From positions 1 to 37,987 of the forward strand of contig DAIMKZ010000008.1 of NCBI GenBank assembly GCA_036721445.1: a stretch of 37,987 nucleotides of DNA, given 5' to 3'. Under the pieces are notes generated by a model that was not told the origin of the DNA, ran no database searches, and saw only the letters and a list, made by a program, of their open reading frames with translations. The position numbers and the translations under genes were made by a program. This document shows positions 15,499 through 24,297 of this stretch, one piece after another. Position 1 is the stretch's first letter. Each line of letters opens with the position of its first letter. The DNA comes from UBA4055 sp036721445. Lineage in GTDB: Bacteria > UBA4055.

Positions 15499-18400
15499 GT
15501 GGGAAAATCTATTACATATTTTTTTATTCTAAGCTTAATACCATTATTTGCACGCCCTTTCCTGTTCGATCCAGTAATAGAGAAAGTTGCTCCGGATTTT
15601 TCGGGTAATTCTAAATCGTTCAAGCCTTATCCCGAGAACCGCGTTCACAGAGCCGGAATATTCTGGCTTAACATGACGAACTGCGGATATTTCGGGAATC
15701 CTGCGGATTTATTGTACGATCCGTGTACACAAGAAACGGCTTCTTCAGGAGAAATGCCGGGCGGATCGGATATTGAATTCTTATTTGCTGCAGGAATAAT
15801 GTTCGGCGGATATCTTGATTCCGCTGATGTTAATATAAACGATATAAATGTCAAAGTATTCCAGGGTCCTCTTGTTTCTACCGGTTATGAAGGCTGGAGA
15901 GGATTAAACGGTTATTATGATATGCCTAAAGAATTATGGCCTGTAAATTTCTCAGAGGATCCCGGTGGTTCTTATTTCGGAAATATAAAAGAAAGCTCAA
16001 ATACAGTCGGAAGAAGAAATTGTCTTTTCGAAGATGTTTATGATCCTTTAGCTACTGCTGAAGAGCAATTCAATATAAATTATACTGATAAATTTGTTGA
16101 TAGAATATATACGGGGATGAATGATTACGATAAGAGGGATCATATACCTCTCGGAATTGAAATCAGACAAAAAAGCTATGCATGGTCTTATCCTTTCGCA
16201 AAAAAGTATGTAATAATTGATTATACTCTATACAACAGGAACACGAAACAACAAGATATTTACGATTTTTTTATGGGTATGTATTTTGATTGCGATGTAG
16301 GTTATCTTCCTGACTATTCTTCAGGAGAGATTGCTCAGGATGATATCGGAGGTTTTATAGAAAATTGGAGCGGTTACTTAGATCCTGCAACAGGTCAGTC
16401 AGAGGCTATAAAATTAAATCTGGCCTGGGTTGCAGATAATGACGGTCGTCCATATTATTACAATCAGGAAAATGGCGATATGATCGAATTGAGTCAAGGA
16501 AGTGCATTAGATGGTGCTATAGGCATCGCAACTGTGCGTGTGCTAAGAAATCCTAATCCCGATCTGACATATTCGTTCAATACATATATTGCCGATTCAT
16601 GGAATGAAGCATATGACTGGGGACCAAGATGGAAAACAGGATTACATTCTGACTGGCAGTATGATCTTACACCGTTTCAGAAAGGATATGATGATACTAA
16701 CAACGATAATCTGATAAATGATATCGGTCAACCCATGTTTGGCGGTAGGACAGAAGGCCGGCCGATCGGGGATCAAGGCAAATATATGGTAATGTCAAAT
16801 AACGAGCTGGATTACAACCAAACTTCCATCAGAGAAGTTTATCTCGGGATGGATTCTCAAGTAGACGGAACTCCTATCAGACAGGCTGATAAATGGCAGA
16901 GGTGGACAACGGAAGATGATATAGGTGGAGAAGGGTTTTCTCAGGATATAGCTGACGGTACAATAGTGGAAATGAATGATATAGCGAATGGGGATGATAT
17001 TAAATTTATTATATCATTTGGCCCATTGGGTATGGAGAGTTCGATTGATGTTGCTTGTGATAACGATCGGGACGGGATTGCGGATTCAGTTATTACGAAC
17101 AAAAAGGTCTGGAAGTTCGCTTACGGCGATTCTCTAAAACTGACTTTGGCGTTTATTGTAAACGATAATTTTCATACATCAGTTATGCAATCTGCTCGGT
17201 ATCAGGATAGTTCTGTTGTTGATCTTACCGACGGTCTGGATATCACTTTATACGATCAGGGGTGGTACGATGCTCTTTATAACGTTAAATGGGCTGAAAG
17301 ACTTTACGATATACCGATGTGGGATACACCAGTAACTAAGTGGGGAGAAACAAAAAAAGACGGATGGTACGGGGAAGATGTAGGGAGAGACGGACTTTTA
17401 GCTGATTATGTGGCTTCAGAATGCTGGTGGGCTTCTTTAATATATAACGGTCCCGACGAAAATGAAAGGGACTATGAACTGACGGACTTCGAGTCACCTC
17501 TTACTGATATTTACGGATATATTTCTATCAGCGAAGATGACCTTCTTCCTTTCGGGAATAAAGACGGTTCAGGCGGATTCGGTATCACAGGATCTGAAAG
17601 CACAGGCGAAGGTTACGGGTATATGGTTAAATATGCTGATCCTGCCGGAGTATTTCCGCAAGGGACCTGGGTGAGATACGGATTCGGTAACGGGGAGCTT
17701 GATACTGGAGACGGTGTCCCGGATTTCACAGCACCACCACCACCTCCTTCACCAAAACTGGAAATATCGTACTTGGAAAATGATGTGATCATTGAATGGT
17801 CTTCGCATGATATCTTTGAAGAATCCGGCAATATAGGAGCAGCGGGATCAGAACATTTTAAGGATCCTTTTACGGGTAAAATTGATTTTGAAGGATATCA
17901 GATAATGACTTCCCAAACGAGATTTACCCAGGATTATGTTGAGATCTACAGCGTAGATAAAATTAACTACACTTATGAAAACGTCGCTGCTTTGGGTGAA
18001 TATCTTATCGACCCGATCCCTGCCGACACTCTTAATGCTCATCCTGATGATTATCCTTCGTTCAAGACTGTAAACGGGAAAATATGGCAGCTCGTACCGT
18101 TCGGTGATAACAGAAGCATGGATGAAAACTTCGATTTGCCCGGATCGTTCAGCTATACAGTTTCTTACGATTCGACTTATATAAATGAACTCGGTTTGAT
18201 CCGGAATTACAGGTTCGTTTTGAAAAATAAACTTATGGCAAAAGAATTCTATATCGCCGTGACCGCTTCAGATCACGGAGACGCCAAAAGCGAGACACCG
18301 CCTTTAAAATCAAGTCCTCTTAACAACGGAACATCCATAATTCCGACTCAGCTTCAGGATTCTGACGAAGTGGTGGTAGTTCCGAATCCGTATCGAGGCG

Positions 18401-18723
18401 ACGTTGATTACGAAAGCATGGGCTGGGAGAATGTTAACACTATACACGAATGGACTGAAGAAGACAGAAAAATTGTGTTCATGAATCTTCCGTTAAGGTG
18501 CATAATCAGAATATACACTCTTGCAGGAGATCTTGTAAAAACCATCAGGCATAACGGAAATGCTTCAAGCAACACTTTATGGAATTATGGCAAATACGGA
18601 GCTTACTGGAATCTTATAAATGACAACAGACAGGCGGTTATGTCGGGCATTTACTTGTTTTGCGTTCAGGATGCGGATAAAAAGAAAGATGATTTCATCG
18701 GCAAGTTCGTGATAATAAAATAG
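15499..18723 (+). CDS. Large exported protein with a T9SS-like C-terminal domain
   Basis: A 1074-residue protein starting at GTG 15499 with a signal peptide (TYFFILSLIPLFA then RPF). The body is beta-rich with many Asp, Asn, Trp and Tyr, consistent with extracellular domains, and holds a Pro hinge of nine residues (PPPPPPSPK) near residue 745. The C-terminus VVVPNPYRGD, then IRIYTLAGDLVKTI and a Gly-rich turn to GIYLFCV, follows the FlgD-like/T9SS sorting pattern, ending FIGKFVIIK. The GTG is one base from the RhuM stop and has no ribosome site, so its original start or promoter may have been lost. No enzyme motif was recognised. Confidence 0.8.
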   Translation: MGKSITYFFILSLIPLFARPFLFDPVIEKVAPDFSGNSKSFKPYPENRVHRAGIFWLNMTNCGYFGNPADLLYDPCTQETASSGEMPGGSDIEFLFAAGIMFGGYLDSADVNINDINVKVFQGPLVSTGYEGWRGLNGYYDMPKELWPVNFSEDPGGSYFGNIKESSNTVGRRNCLFEDVYDPLATAEEQFNINYTDKFVDRIYTGMNDYDKRDHIPLGIEIRQKSYAWSYPFAKKYVIIDYTLYNRNTKQQDIYDFFMGMYFDCDVGYLPDYSSGEIAQDDIGGFIENWSGYLDPATGQSEAIKLNLAWVADNDGRPYYYNQENGDMIELSQGSALDGAIGIATVRVLRNPNPDLTYSFNTYIADSWNEAYDWGPRWKTGLHSDWQYDLTPFQKGYDDTNNDNLINDIGQPMFGGRTEGRPIGDQGKYMVMSNNELDYNQTSIREVYLGMDSQVDGTPIRQADKWQRWTTEDDIGGEGFSQDIADGTIVEMNDIANGDDIKFIISFGPLGMESSIDVACDNDRDGIADSVITNKKVWKFAYGDSLKLTLAFIVNDNFHTSVMQSARYQDSSVVDLTDGLDITLYDQGWYDALYNVKWAERLYDIPMWDTPVTKWGETKKDGWYGEDVGRDGLLADYVASECWWASLIYNGPDENERDYELTDFESPLTDIYGYISISEDDLLPFGNKDGSGGFGITGSESTGEGYGYMVKYADPAGVFPQGTWVRYGFGNGELDTGDGVPDFTAPPPPPSPKLEISYLENDVIIEWSSHDIFEESGNIGAAGSEHFKDPFTGKIDFEGYQIMTSQTRFTQDYVEIYSVDKINYTYENVAALGEYLIDPIPADTLNAHPDDYPSFKTVNGKIWQLVPFGDNRSMDENFDLPGSFSYTVSYDSTYINELGLIRNYRFVLKNKLMAKEFYIAVTASDHGDAKSETPPLKSSPLNNGTSIIPTQLQDSDEVVVVPNPYRGDVDYESMGWENVNTIHEWTEEDRKIVFMNLPLRCIIRIYTLAGDLVKTIRHNGNASSNTLWNYGKYGAYWNLINDNRQAVMSGIYLFCVQDADKKKDDFIGKFVIIK
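18682..18723 (+). repeat. 3' tail repeat, copy at the end of the T9SS-type gene
   Basis: The last 14 codons (KKDDFIGKFVIIK-stop) match a second copy at 19933-19974 at 36 of 42 bases, with mostly synonymous differences. The two copies bracket the DUF4143 ATPase. Confidence 0.75.
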
Positions 18724-18730
18724 AATTTTG

Positions 18731-18759
18731 TTGACACGATGACAAAATTATTGTAAATT
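18731..18759 (+). promoter_or_regulatory. Promoter of the DUF4143 ATPase overlapping an inverted repeat
   Basis: TTGACA (18731-18736) and TAAATT (18754-18759) are 17 bases apart. The -35 sits in the left arm of an inverted repeat GTTGACA (18730-18736) / TGTCAAC (18761-18767), and the right arm falls just after the -10, near the expected transcript start. This is a good place for an autoregulatory operator. Confidence 0.6.
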
Positions 18760-18797
18760 ATGTCAACGAATAGACGAAATAATCATGACGGTGCCGA

Positions 18798-19934
18798 ATG
18801 CAAAGCATAAAAAGAGATATTAAAGAACTGATATTGAACAAGATCGTTCAGGGAAAGGTCATCGTTCTGCTCGGAGCGAGAAGGGTCGGAAAGACATTTC
18901 TGCTCAAACAGATTCTTGAAGATATCGGAGAAGATCACCTCTTCGTGAACGGTGAGAACATAAACGTGCATATAGAACTCGAAAGAAGGACTGTCGAGAA
19001 CTACAGTAAATTTCTTGGAAGCAAAAGGCTGCTCGTAATAGACGAAGCTCAGAAGATCCCCGAGATCGGGAACATTCTCAAACTTATGATAGATGAGATA
19101 GAAGGTCTGAAGATCATAGTGACCGGATCGTCGGCTTTTGACGTAAAGAACCTTACGGGCGAACCGCTGACAGGAAGGAAATACTCTTATACGCTTTTCC
19201 CGTTCTCTGAGAATGAGTTCACTCAGACCGAAAACTATATCGCCAGGAAGGAAAAAACAGCTCAAAGGTTGATTTACGGTAATTATCCCGAACTTCTCAA
19301 TATACCTGATGCGGGCGATAAGAGGGAATATCTGAACGAAGTGGTAAGTTCATATCTGCTAAAAGATATCCTGTCGTTCGAGAACATAAAGAATTCGTCC
19401 AAAGTGCTGAATATATTAAGACTGCTCGCATTCCAGATCGGGAAGGAGGTTTCGTATCACGAATTAGGCAACCAGCTTTCGATGAGCAAGAACACGGTCG
19501 AAAAGTACATCGATCTTCTGTCTAAAGTATTCATTATTTTTAAAGTGGAAGGATTTTCTAGGAACCTGCGGAAAGAGATATCAAAAAGCCCCAGATGGTA
19601 TTTTTACGATAACGGTATAAGAAATACTCTAGCCGCAAACTTCAATGAACTCAGCCTCAGGAACGATACAGGACAGCTGTGGGAGAATTACGCGATATCC
19701 GAAAGGATAAAGTTCCAGAACGCGAACAGAATGACCGTCAATAATTATTTCTGGAGAACGTACGATCAGCAGGAGATAGACTGGGTCGAGGAGAGAGAAG
19801 GAAAACTCTTCGCCTATGAGTTCAAGTGGGGCAAGAAGACCGCCAAACCTCCCGCAGCATGGAAGAAAACTTATAAGAACTCTGAGTTTTCCGTAATCAC
19901 ACCAGACAATTTTCACGACTGGGTAGTGAGATGA
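18798..19934 (+). CDS. AAA ATPase with DUF4143 domain
   Basis: A 378-residue protein with an N-terminal AAA+ ATPase: Walker A LGARRVGKT (residues 25-33), Walker B LLVIDEAQK (78-86) and a sensor strand IIVTGSS (about 107-113). A winged-helix section follows, then a C-terminal DUF4143 domain ending in a restriction-nuclease-like strand (QEIDWVEEREGKLFAYEFKWGK) with the D...E..K pattern. These proteins are frequent and mobile in anaerobes and are of unsettled function. The gene lies between two copies of a T9SS tail and carries its own promoter, marks of an inserted cassette. Its stop TGA overlaps the remnant tail copy. Confidence 0.92.
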   Translation: MQSIKRDIKELILNKIVQGKVIVLLGARRVGKTFLLKQILEDIGEDHLFVNGENINVHIELERRTVENYSKFLGSKRLLVIDEAQKIPEIGNILKLMIDEIEGLKIIVTGSSAFDVKNLTGEPLTGRKYSYTLFPFSENEFTQTENYIARKEKTAQRLIYGNYPELLNIPDAGDKREYLNEVVSSYLLKDILSFENIKNSSKVLNILRLLAFQIGKEVSYHELGNQLSMSKNTVEKYIDLLSKVFIIFKVEGFSRNLRKEISKSPRWYFYDNGIRNTLAANFNELSLRNDTGQLWENYAISERIKFQNANRMTVNNYFWRTYDQQEIDWVEEREGKLFAYEFKWGKKTAKPPAAWKKTYKNSEFSVITPDNFHDWVVR

Positions 19935-19974
19935 GAAAGACGATTTCGTCGGGAAGTTCGTGATTATAAAATAA
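19933..19974 (+). pseudogene. Remnant C-terminal tail of a T9SS-type protein (EKDDFVGKFVIIK-stop)
   Basis: Fourteen codons in frame, matching the tail of the 15499-18723 protein at 11 of 13 residues, end in TAA. There is no open frame upstream because the DUF4143 gene occupies the space. The changes are largely synonymous, which suggests an old paralogue tail rather than a fresh target duplication. Confidence 0.7.
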
Positions 19975-19994
19975 AATACTTTAGAATTTTTAAC

Positions 19995-20023
19995 TTGATA
20001 TTATTACATAAGTTTTATATATT
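19995..20023 (+). promoter_or_regulatory. Probable promoter of the 20071-20730 gene
   Basis: TTGATA (19995-20000) and TATATT (20018-20023) with 17-base spacing, about 47 bases before the start codon. It may also serve ileS downstream. Confidence 0.55.
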
Positions 20024-20070
20024 CTCTGACTTTTATTAAAGCAAGGCACTATACGCACAAGGAGGGATTG

Positions 20071-20730
20071 ATGAGCCTGAAAGCTAAAATACAGATACTT
20101 TTTCTGATCGCCGCGGTTACTTCGGGATTTTCGAAGAACTATTATCTTAAGCAGATGCTCGCGGCTGACGCGGACGGCAACGGTTCGATAGATACTACCT
20201 ATCAGGAAACTTACATATCCGATGATCTAGTCGTTTCAGTGGACGGGATAAGCATGAGCTACATAGACGGCGACTCCTTTTCGTTCTACAATACGGTCGA
20301 CAGCTCTTATTTCAGAAGAACTTTCAAGGAGCTAGAGGAGCTTATGTCCAATTCAGATTCCCAGATAGAGGATTTTAAACTTACCCGGACGGAAGAAAAA
20401 AAGAAGATCGGCCCGTGGGACACAGAAAAATATACTGCCAAAGCAAAGATAATGGGTATGGATATGGATCTGGATATGTACATAGCAAAAAATACCGGAT
20501 TCCCTTCGGACCTCATCATCAGGCAGCAGGGAAAAATGAACCAGAATTCAAAGAACATAAAAGATATGATGGATCAGATCAAAAATACAGGCGGAATAGT
20601 AGTGAGAGAAATAGCGAGTATAGGAGGTACCAGGGTCTCTGAAAAAGAGATCGTTTCCATTAAGGAGCTTGAGAAACTTGAGAAAAAGATCACTGACAGG
20701 CCGAAAGGCTTCAAATTAATGGAAAGGTAA
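20071..20730 (+). CDS. Small exported protein of unknown function
   Basis: A 219-residue protein starting at ATG 20071 after a strong GGAGGG; a TTG three bases earlier is a worse start. Residues 1-21 are a signal peptide (KIQILFLIAAVTSGFS). The mature part has a beta-rich half with acidic D-rich turns (ADADGNGSID) and a middle region WDTEKYTAKAKIMGMDMDLDMYI that recalls DUF4412-type periplasmic proteins; the similarity is weak. A Lys-rich helix closes it. It lies 17 bases before ileS, so they share a transcript, though no functional link is apparent. No lipobox Cys was seen. Confidence 0.75.
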   Translation: MSLKAKIQILFLIAAVTSGFSKNYYLKQMLAADADGNGSIDTTYQETYISDDLVVSVDGISMSYIDGDSFSFYNTVDSSYFRRTFKELEELMSNSDSQIEDFKLTRTEEKKKIGPWDTEKYTAKAKIMGMDMDLDMYIAKNTGFPSDLIIRQQGKMNQNSKNIKDMMDQIKNTGGIVVREIASIGGTRVSEKEIVSIKELEKLEKKITDRPKGFKLMER

Positions 20731-20747
20731 AACAAAAGAGGATAAAA

Positions 20748-23700
20748 ATGTTCAAAGACGTAAATTCAAAAGTAAATTTTCCCGATATAGAAGAAAAAGT
20801 CCTGGATTTCTGGAAGAAGAACGATATATTCAAAAAATCTTTAGACCAGAGAAAAGGTCAGAAAGAATATGTTTTTTACGACGGACCGCCGTTCGCTACA
20901 GGACTTCCGCACTATGGACATCTTGTCGGCGGAACATTAAAGGACGTCATACCGAGATACTGGACTATGAAGGGAAAATACGTATCGAGAAGGTTCGGCT
21001 GGGACTGCCACGGACTTCCGGTAGAATACGAAGTGGAAAAAGAACTTAATTTCGAGTCCAAGAAGGACATAGAGGACTTCGGGATAGATAAATTCAACGA
21101 AGCCTGCAGAGGCATAGTATTGAAATATGTCGACGAATGGGAAAAGATAATCGACAGGACCGGAAGGTGGGTCGATTTCGTAAACGACTACAAGACCATG
21201 GATATAGAGTACATGGAATCCGTCTGGTGGGTGTTCAGGACAATATGGGACAGGGGACTGGTCAAAAAAGGCTACAGGGTCAACCACTTCTGTACAAGAT
21301 GTTCCACTCCGCTGTCTAAACACGAGGCAAGTCTTGAGTACAAAGACGTTCAGGATCCTTCAGTTACCGTGATATTCAAGGTCAAAAGCGAAGATAACCT
21401 CTGGCTGACCGCGTGGACGACCACACCCTGGACACTGCCTTCGAACGCGGCTCTGGCTGTAAAAAACAGCATAGAATACTCGTTCGTGAAAAACAATGAG
21501 GACGGAAAAGTTCTGGTCATGGCTTCGGACAGAGTATCCCATTATTTCAAGGAAGGCACTTTTGAGGTTGTAAAGACCGTTAAGGGTACGGAACTTGTAG
21601 GACTCAGGTATGAACCGCTTTTCGATTATTACAAAGACTCGGACGAGCACATACACACCGTGATAGAAGCTGACTATGTCTCGACAGAGGACGGAACGGG
21701 CATAGTACATCAGGCTCCCGCTTTCGGTCAGGAGGACTTCGAGGCAGGCAAAAAGTACAACATACCTGTGCTGAACCCAATAGACGATATGGGCAGATTC
21801 AATTCTGAAGTACCCGATTACGAAGGTATAAATATAAAGGTCGCCGACAAGCAGATCATGAAGGACCTCAAGGCAGCCGGGAAAGTAATAAAGCACGACA
21901 CAGTACAGCACAGCTACCCGCACTGCTGGAGATGCGATACGGGTCTGATACAGAAAGCCACGGACAGCTGGGTGATAGAGGTCGAGTCCATAAAGAAGGA
22001 CATGATAAACAACAACGAGCAGATAAACTGGGTGCCCGATAACATAAAATACGGAAGGTTCGGCAACCTTTTGGAGCAGATGCCCGAATGGCATATATCC
22101 AGGAACAGGTACTGGGGCGCTCCGCTTCCCGTCTGGATATGCGAAGAGTGCGGTAAGGCAGAGTGCATAGGGTCGGTGCAGGAACTCAAGGACAGAACGG
22201 GTATATCCGAGATAACCGACATACACAAGCACTTCGTTGATCCGATGACAATGAAATGCTCATGCGGCGGAGTGATGAGAAGGACTTCGGAAGTCCTCGA
22301 CTGCTGGTTCGAATCGGGCTCGATGCCTTACGCGCAGAACCACTATCCGTTCGAGAACAAGGAAAGGTTCGACGGCAACTTCCCTTGCGATTTTATAGCT
22401 GAAGGTATAGATCAGACGAGAGGCTGGTTCAACAAGCTGCTCGTAATATCGACTGCATTGTTCAATAAGCCGGCTTTCCTCAACGTTATAGTGAACGGTA
22501 CTGTGCTCGCGGAGGACGGTAGTAAAATGTCGAAGTCCAAGAAGAATTATCCGCCTGTGACCGAGATACTCGACAAATACGGCGCTGACGCGATGAGGAT
22601 GTACCTGATAAACTCTCCTGCGGTAAGGGCGGAGAACCTCAGATTCTCTGAATCGGGAATAATGGACGTTATAAAAAAGGTTATGCTGCCGCTCTGGAAC
22701 AGCTACAGCTTCCTGGTTACTTACGCGAACATAGACAACTGGAAACCTCAGGCCGAATATTTTAAGCCGGAAGACCTTACCAACGATCTCGACAGATGGA
22801 TAATGTCGTATCTGCAGAGTCTAACAAAAGAGGTCAACGAACAGATGTCTGCGTACAAGCTCTACAATGTTCTTCCCGCTATGGTCGGGTTCATAGACAA
22901 TCTTACGAACTGGTATATAAGAAGGTCCAGGAGAAGATTCTGGAAAAGTGAGAACGATCAGGACAAGCTTCATGCGTACGAGACACTGTATGAAGTGCTT
23001 TCGATACTGACGAAACTTATAGCTCCGGTGATGCCTTTTGTGGCTGAGGAACTCTATCAGAACCTCGAACTGACAGCCTTCCCGAACTCTGCGCCTTCGG
23101 TACACCTCAGGGACTATCCCGAAGTTGACGAAAGGTTCATAGATGTCGAGCTGGAAGAAAAAATGTCCTTCGTTGAAACCGCGGTAAGGCTCGGCAGAGT
23201 TCTCAGGAACGAGAAGAACATAAAAATAAGACAGCCTCTTTCGACTTTTACGGTAGTAGCTAACAGAGACGTAACTCAGTCGGCCGTAAAAGAATACTGC
23301 GAGCTTATACAGGACGAGCTGAACGTTAAAGAAGTCGTTGTGATAGAGAACGAAGAGGAACTTGCAAGAATAACGGCAAAGCCGAATTTCAGAGTTCTGG
23401 GAAAAAAATTCGGATCGAAAGTCAAGAACATAGCTGCTGCCATAGGCGCTCTCCCGCTAAAGGATATAAGAGCTATAGAGCAGGGCGGGACTGCAGTTCT
23501 TGAGGGCGAGAACATAACTCTTGAGGACCTGACAGTTCAGCACGAATCCAAGCCCGGCATATTCTCGGCGTCGGAAGGCGACATAACCGTATCTCTCGAC
23601 GCGACAATAACACCTGAACTGCTGGACGAATGTCATGCCAGAGAGCTGATAAACAGGATACAGAACATGAGAAAGGACAGCGGATTCGAGATATCCGACC

Positions 23701-23882
23701 GGATAAACGTAAGATTCTATGCCGGTGACGAACTGAGTGATGCTATAGTGAAGCAGAAAGATTACATAGCGTCTGAAACCCTGAGCGTCAGGATAGATAA
23801 AGATGATAATATAAAAGCCGGTGCGTCAGAACTTGATATAAACGGTCTGTCCTGCCGGCTTAAGATCGAAAAAGCAGAATAA
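20748..23882 (+). CDS. ileS: Isoleucyl-tRNA synthetase, IleS2-like type
   Basis: A 1044-residue class I synthetase that charges tRNA-Ile. The HIGH motif reads HYGH (residues 55-58) inside DGPPFATGLPHYGH, and KMSKS is at 593-597. The editing domain lies between them and a long C-terminal anticodon-binding region follows. The FATGLPHYGH wording is that of the eukaryote-like IleS2 class, often mupirocin resistant, rather than the ordinary bacterial class. By my count 68 of 71 Ile codons are ATA, 3 ATC and none ATT. It starts the ileS-dksA-lspA cluster, a common arrangement. Confidence 0.96.
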   Translation: MFKDVNSKVNFPDIEEKVLDFWKKNDIFKKSLDQRKGQKEYVFYDGPPFATGLPHYGHLVGGTLKDVIPRYWTMKGKYVSRRFGWDCHGLPVEYEVEKELNFESKKDIEDFGIDKFNEACRGIVLKYVDEWEKIIDRTGRWVDFVNDYKTMDIEYMESVWWVFRTIWDRGLVKKGYRVNHFCTRCSTPLSKHEASLEYKDVQDPSVTVIFKVKSEDNLWLTAWTTTPWTLPSNAALAVKNSIEYSFVKNNEDGKVLVMASDRVSHYFKEGTFEVVKTVKGTELVGLRYEPLFDYYKDSDEHIHTVIEADYVSTEDGTGIVHQAPAFGQEDFEAGKKYNIPVLNPIDDMGRFNSEVPDYEGINIKVADKQIMKDLKAAGKVIKHDTVQHSYPHCWRCDTGLIQKATDSWVIEVESIKKDMINNNEQINWVPDNIKYGRFGNLLEQMPEWHISRNRYWGAPLPVWICEECGKAECIGSVQELKDRTGISEITDIHKHFVDPMTMKCSCGGVMRRTSEVLDCWFESGSMPYAQNHYPFENKERFDGNFPCDFIAEGIDQTRGWFNKLLVISTALFNKPAFLNVIVNGTVLAEDGSKMSKSKKNYPPVTEILDKYGADAMRMYLINSPAVRAENLRFSESGIMDVIKKVMLPLWNSYSFLVTYANIDNWKPQAEYFKPEDLTNDLDRWIMSYLQSLTKEVNEQMSAYKLYNVLPAMVGFIDNLTNWYIRRSRRRFWKSENDQDKLHAYETLYEVLSILTKLIAPVMPFVAEELYQNLELTAFPNSAPSVHLRDYPEVDERFIDVELEEKMSFVETAVRLGRVLRNEKNIKIRQPLSTFTVVANRDVTQSAVKEYCELIQDELNVKEVVVIENEEELARITAKPNFRVLGKKFGSKVKNIAAAIGALPLKDIRAIEQGGTAVLEGENITLEDLTVQHESKPGIFSASEGDITVSLDATITPELLDECHARELINRIQNMRKDSGFEISDRINVRFYAGDELSDAIVKQKDYIASETLSVRIDKDDNIKAGASELDINGLSCRLKIEKAE

Positions 23883-23912
23883 TCTAAGATAAACAGAAAC
23901 AAAGGAGCTACT

Positions 23913-24287
23913 ATGGCCGAAAAAATGAAATATAGCAAACCTGAGCTGGAAGTCTTCAAAAAGATCATTCTCGAGCAGATCGAGGAGACAAAGGAGATAA
24001 TCGACCACAACATCTCGAACAATTCAGAATCGATCACAGAGCAGACGGGAGAAACACACACTGAAGAGCTCGGTACGGAGCATCAGGCCAGGGAGCTTGA
24101 TTTCTACATAGCTCAGAGAGAGGGAAAATTCATTACGAACCTTGAAGGAGCTTTGAAAAGAATAGAGGCCGGTACCTACGGAGTGTGCAGGTCATGCGGG
24201 AAACTCATCGATAAAAAAAGGCTTAAGATAGTGCCGCATGCTACTCTGTGCTTTGACTGCAAGAACAACAAAGAGAGAAAAGATTAA
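23913..24287 (+). CDS. DksA/TraR-family zinc finger protein
   Basis: A 124-residue protein with an N-terminal coiled coil (residues 8-85) and a C-terminal zinc finger with Cys 92, 95, 113 and 116 (CRSCGKLIDKKRLKIVPHATLCFDC split here as CRSCG and CFDC). Members bind the secondary channel of RNA polymerase. The acidic tip residues expected of true DksA are not clear to me, so a shorter TraR/YocK-like role remains possible. Its position between ileS and lspA, 30 bases after ileS, is a conserved arrangement. AGGAG precedes the start. Confidence 0.88.
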   Translation: MAEKMKYSKPELEVFKKIILEQIEETKEIIDHNISNNSESITEQTGETHTEELGTEHQARELDFYIAQREGKFITNLEGALKRIEAGTYGVCRSCGKLIDKKRLKIVPHATLCFDCKNNKERKD

Positions 24288-24297
24288 AGATCAGAGA

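Noticed and set aside
14380..19974. Insertion sequence carrying RhuM or the ATPase
   Set aside because: No transposase and no terminal inverted repeats; only short homologous coding tails border the genes.
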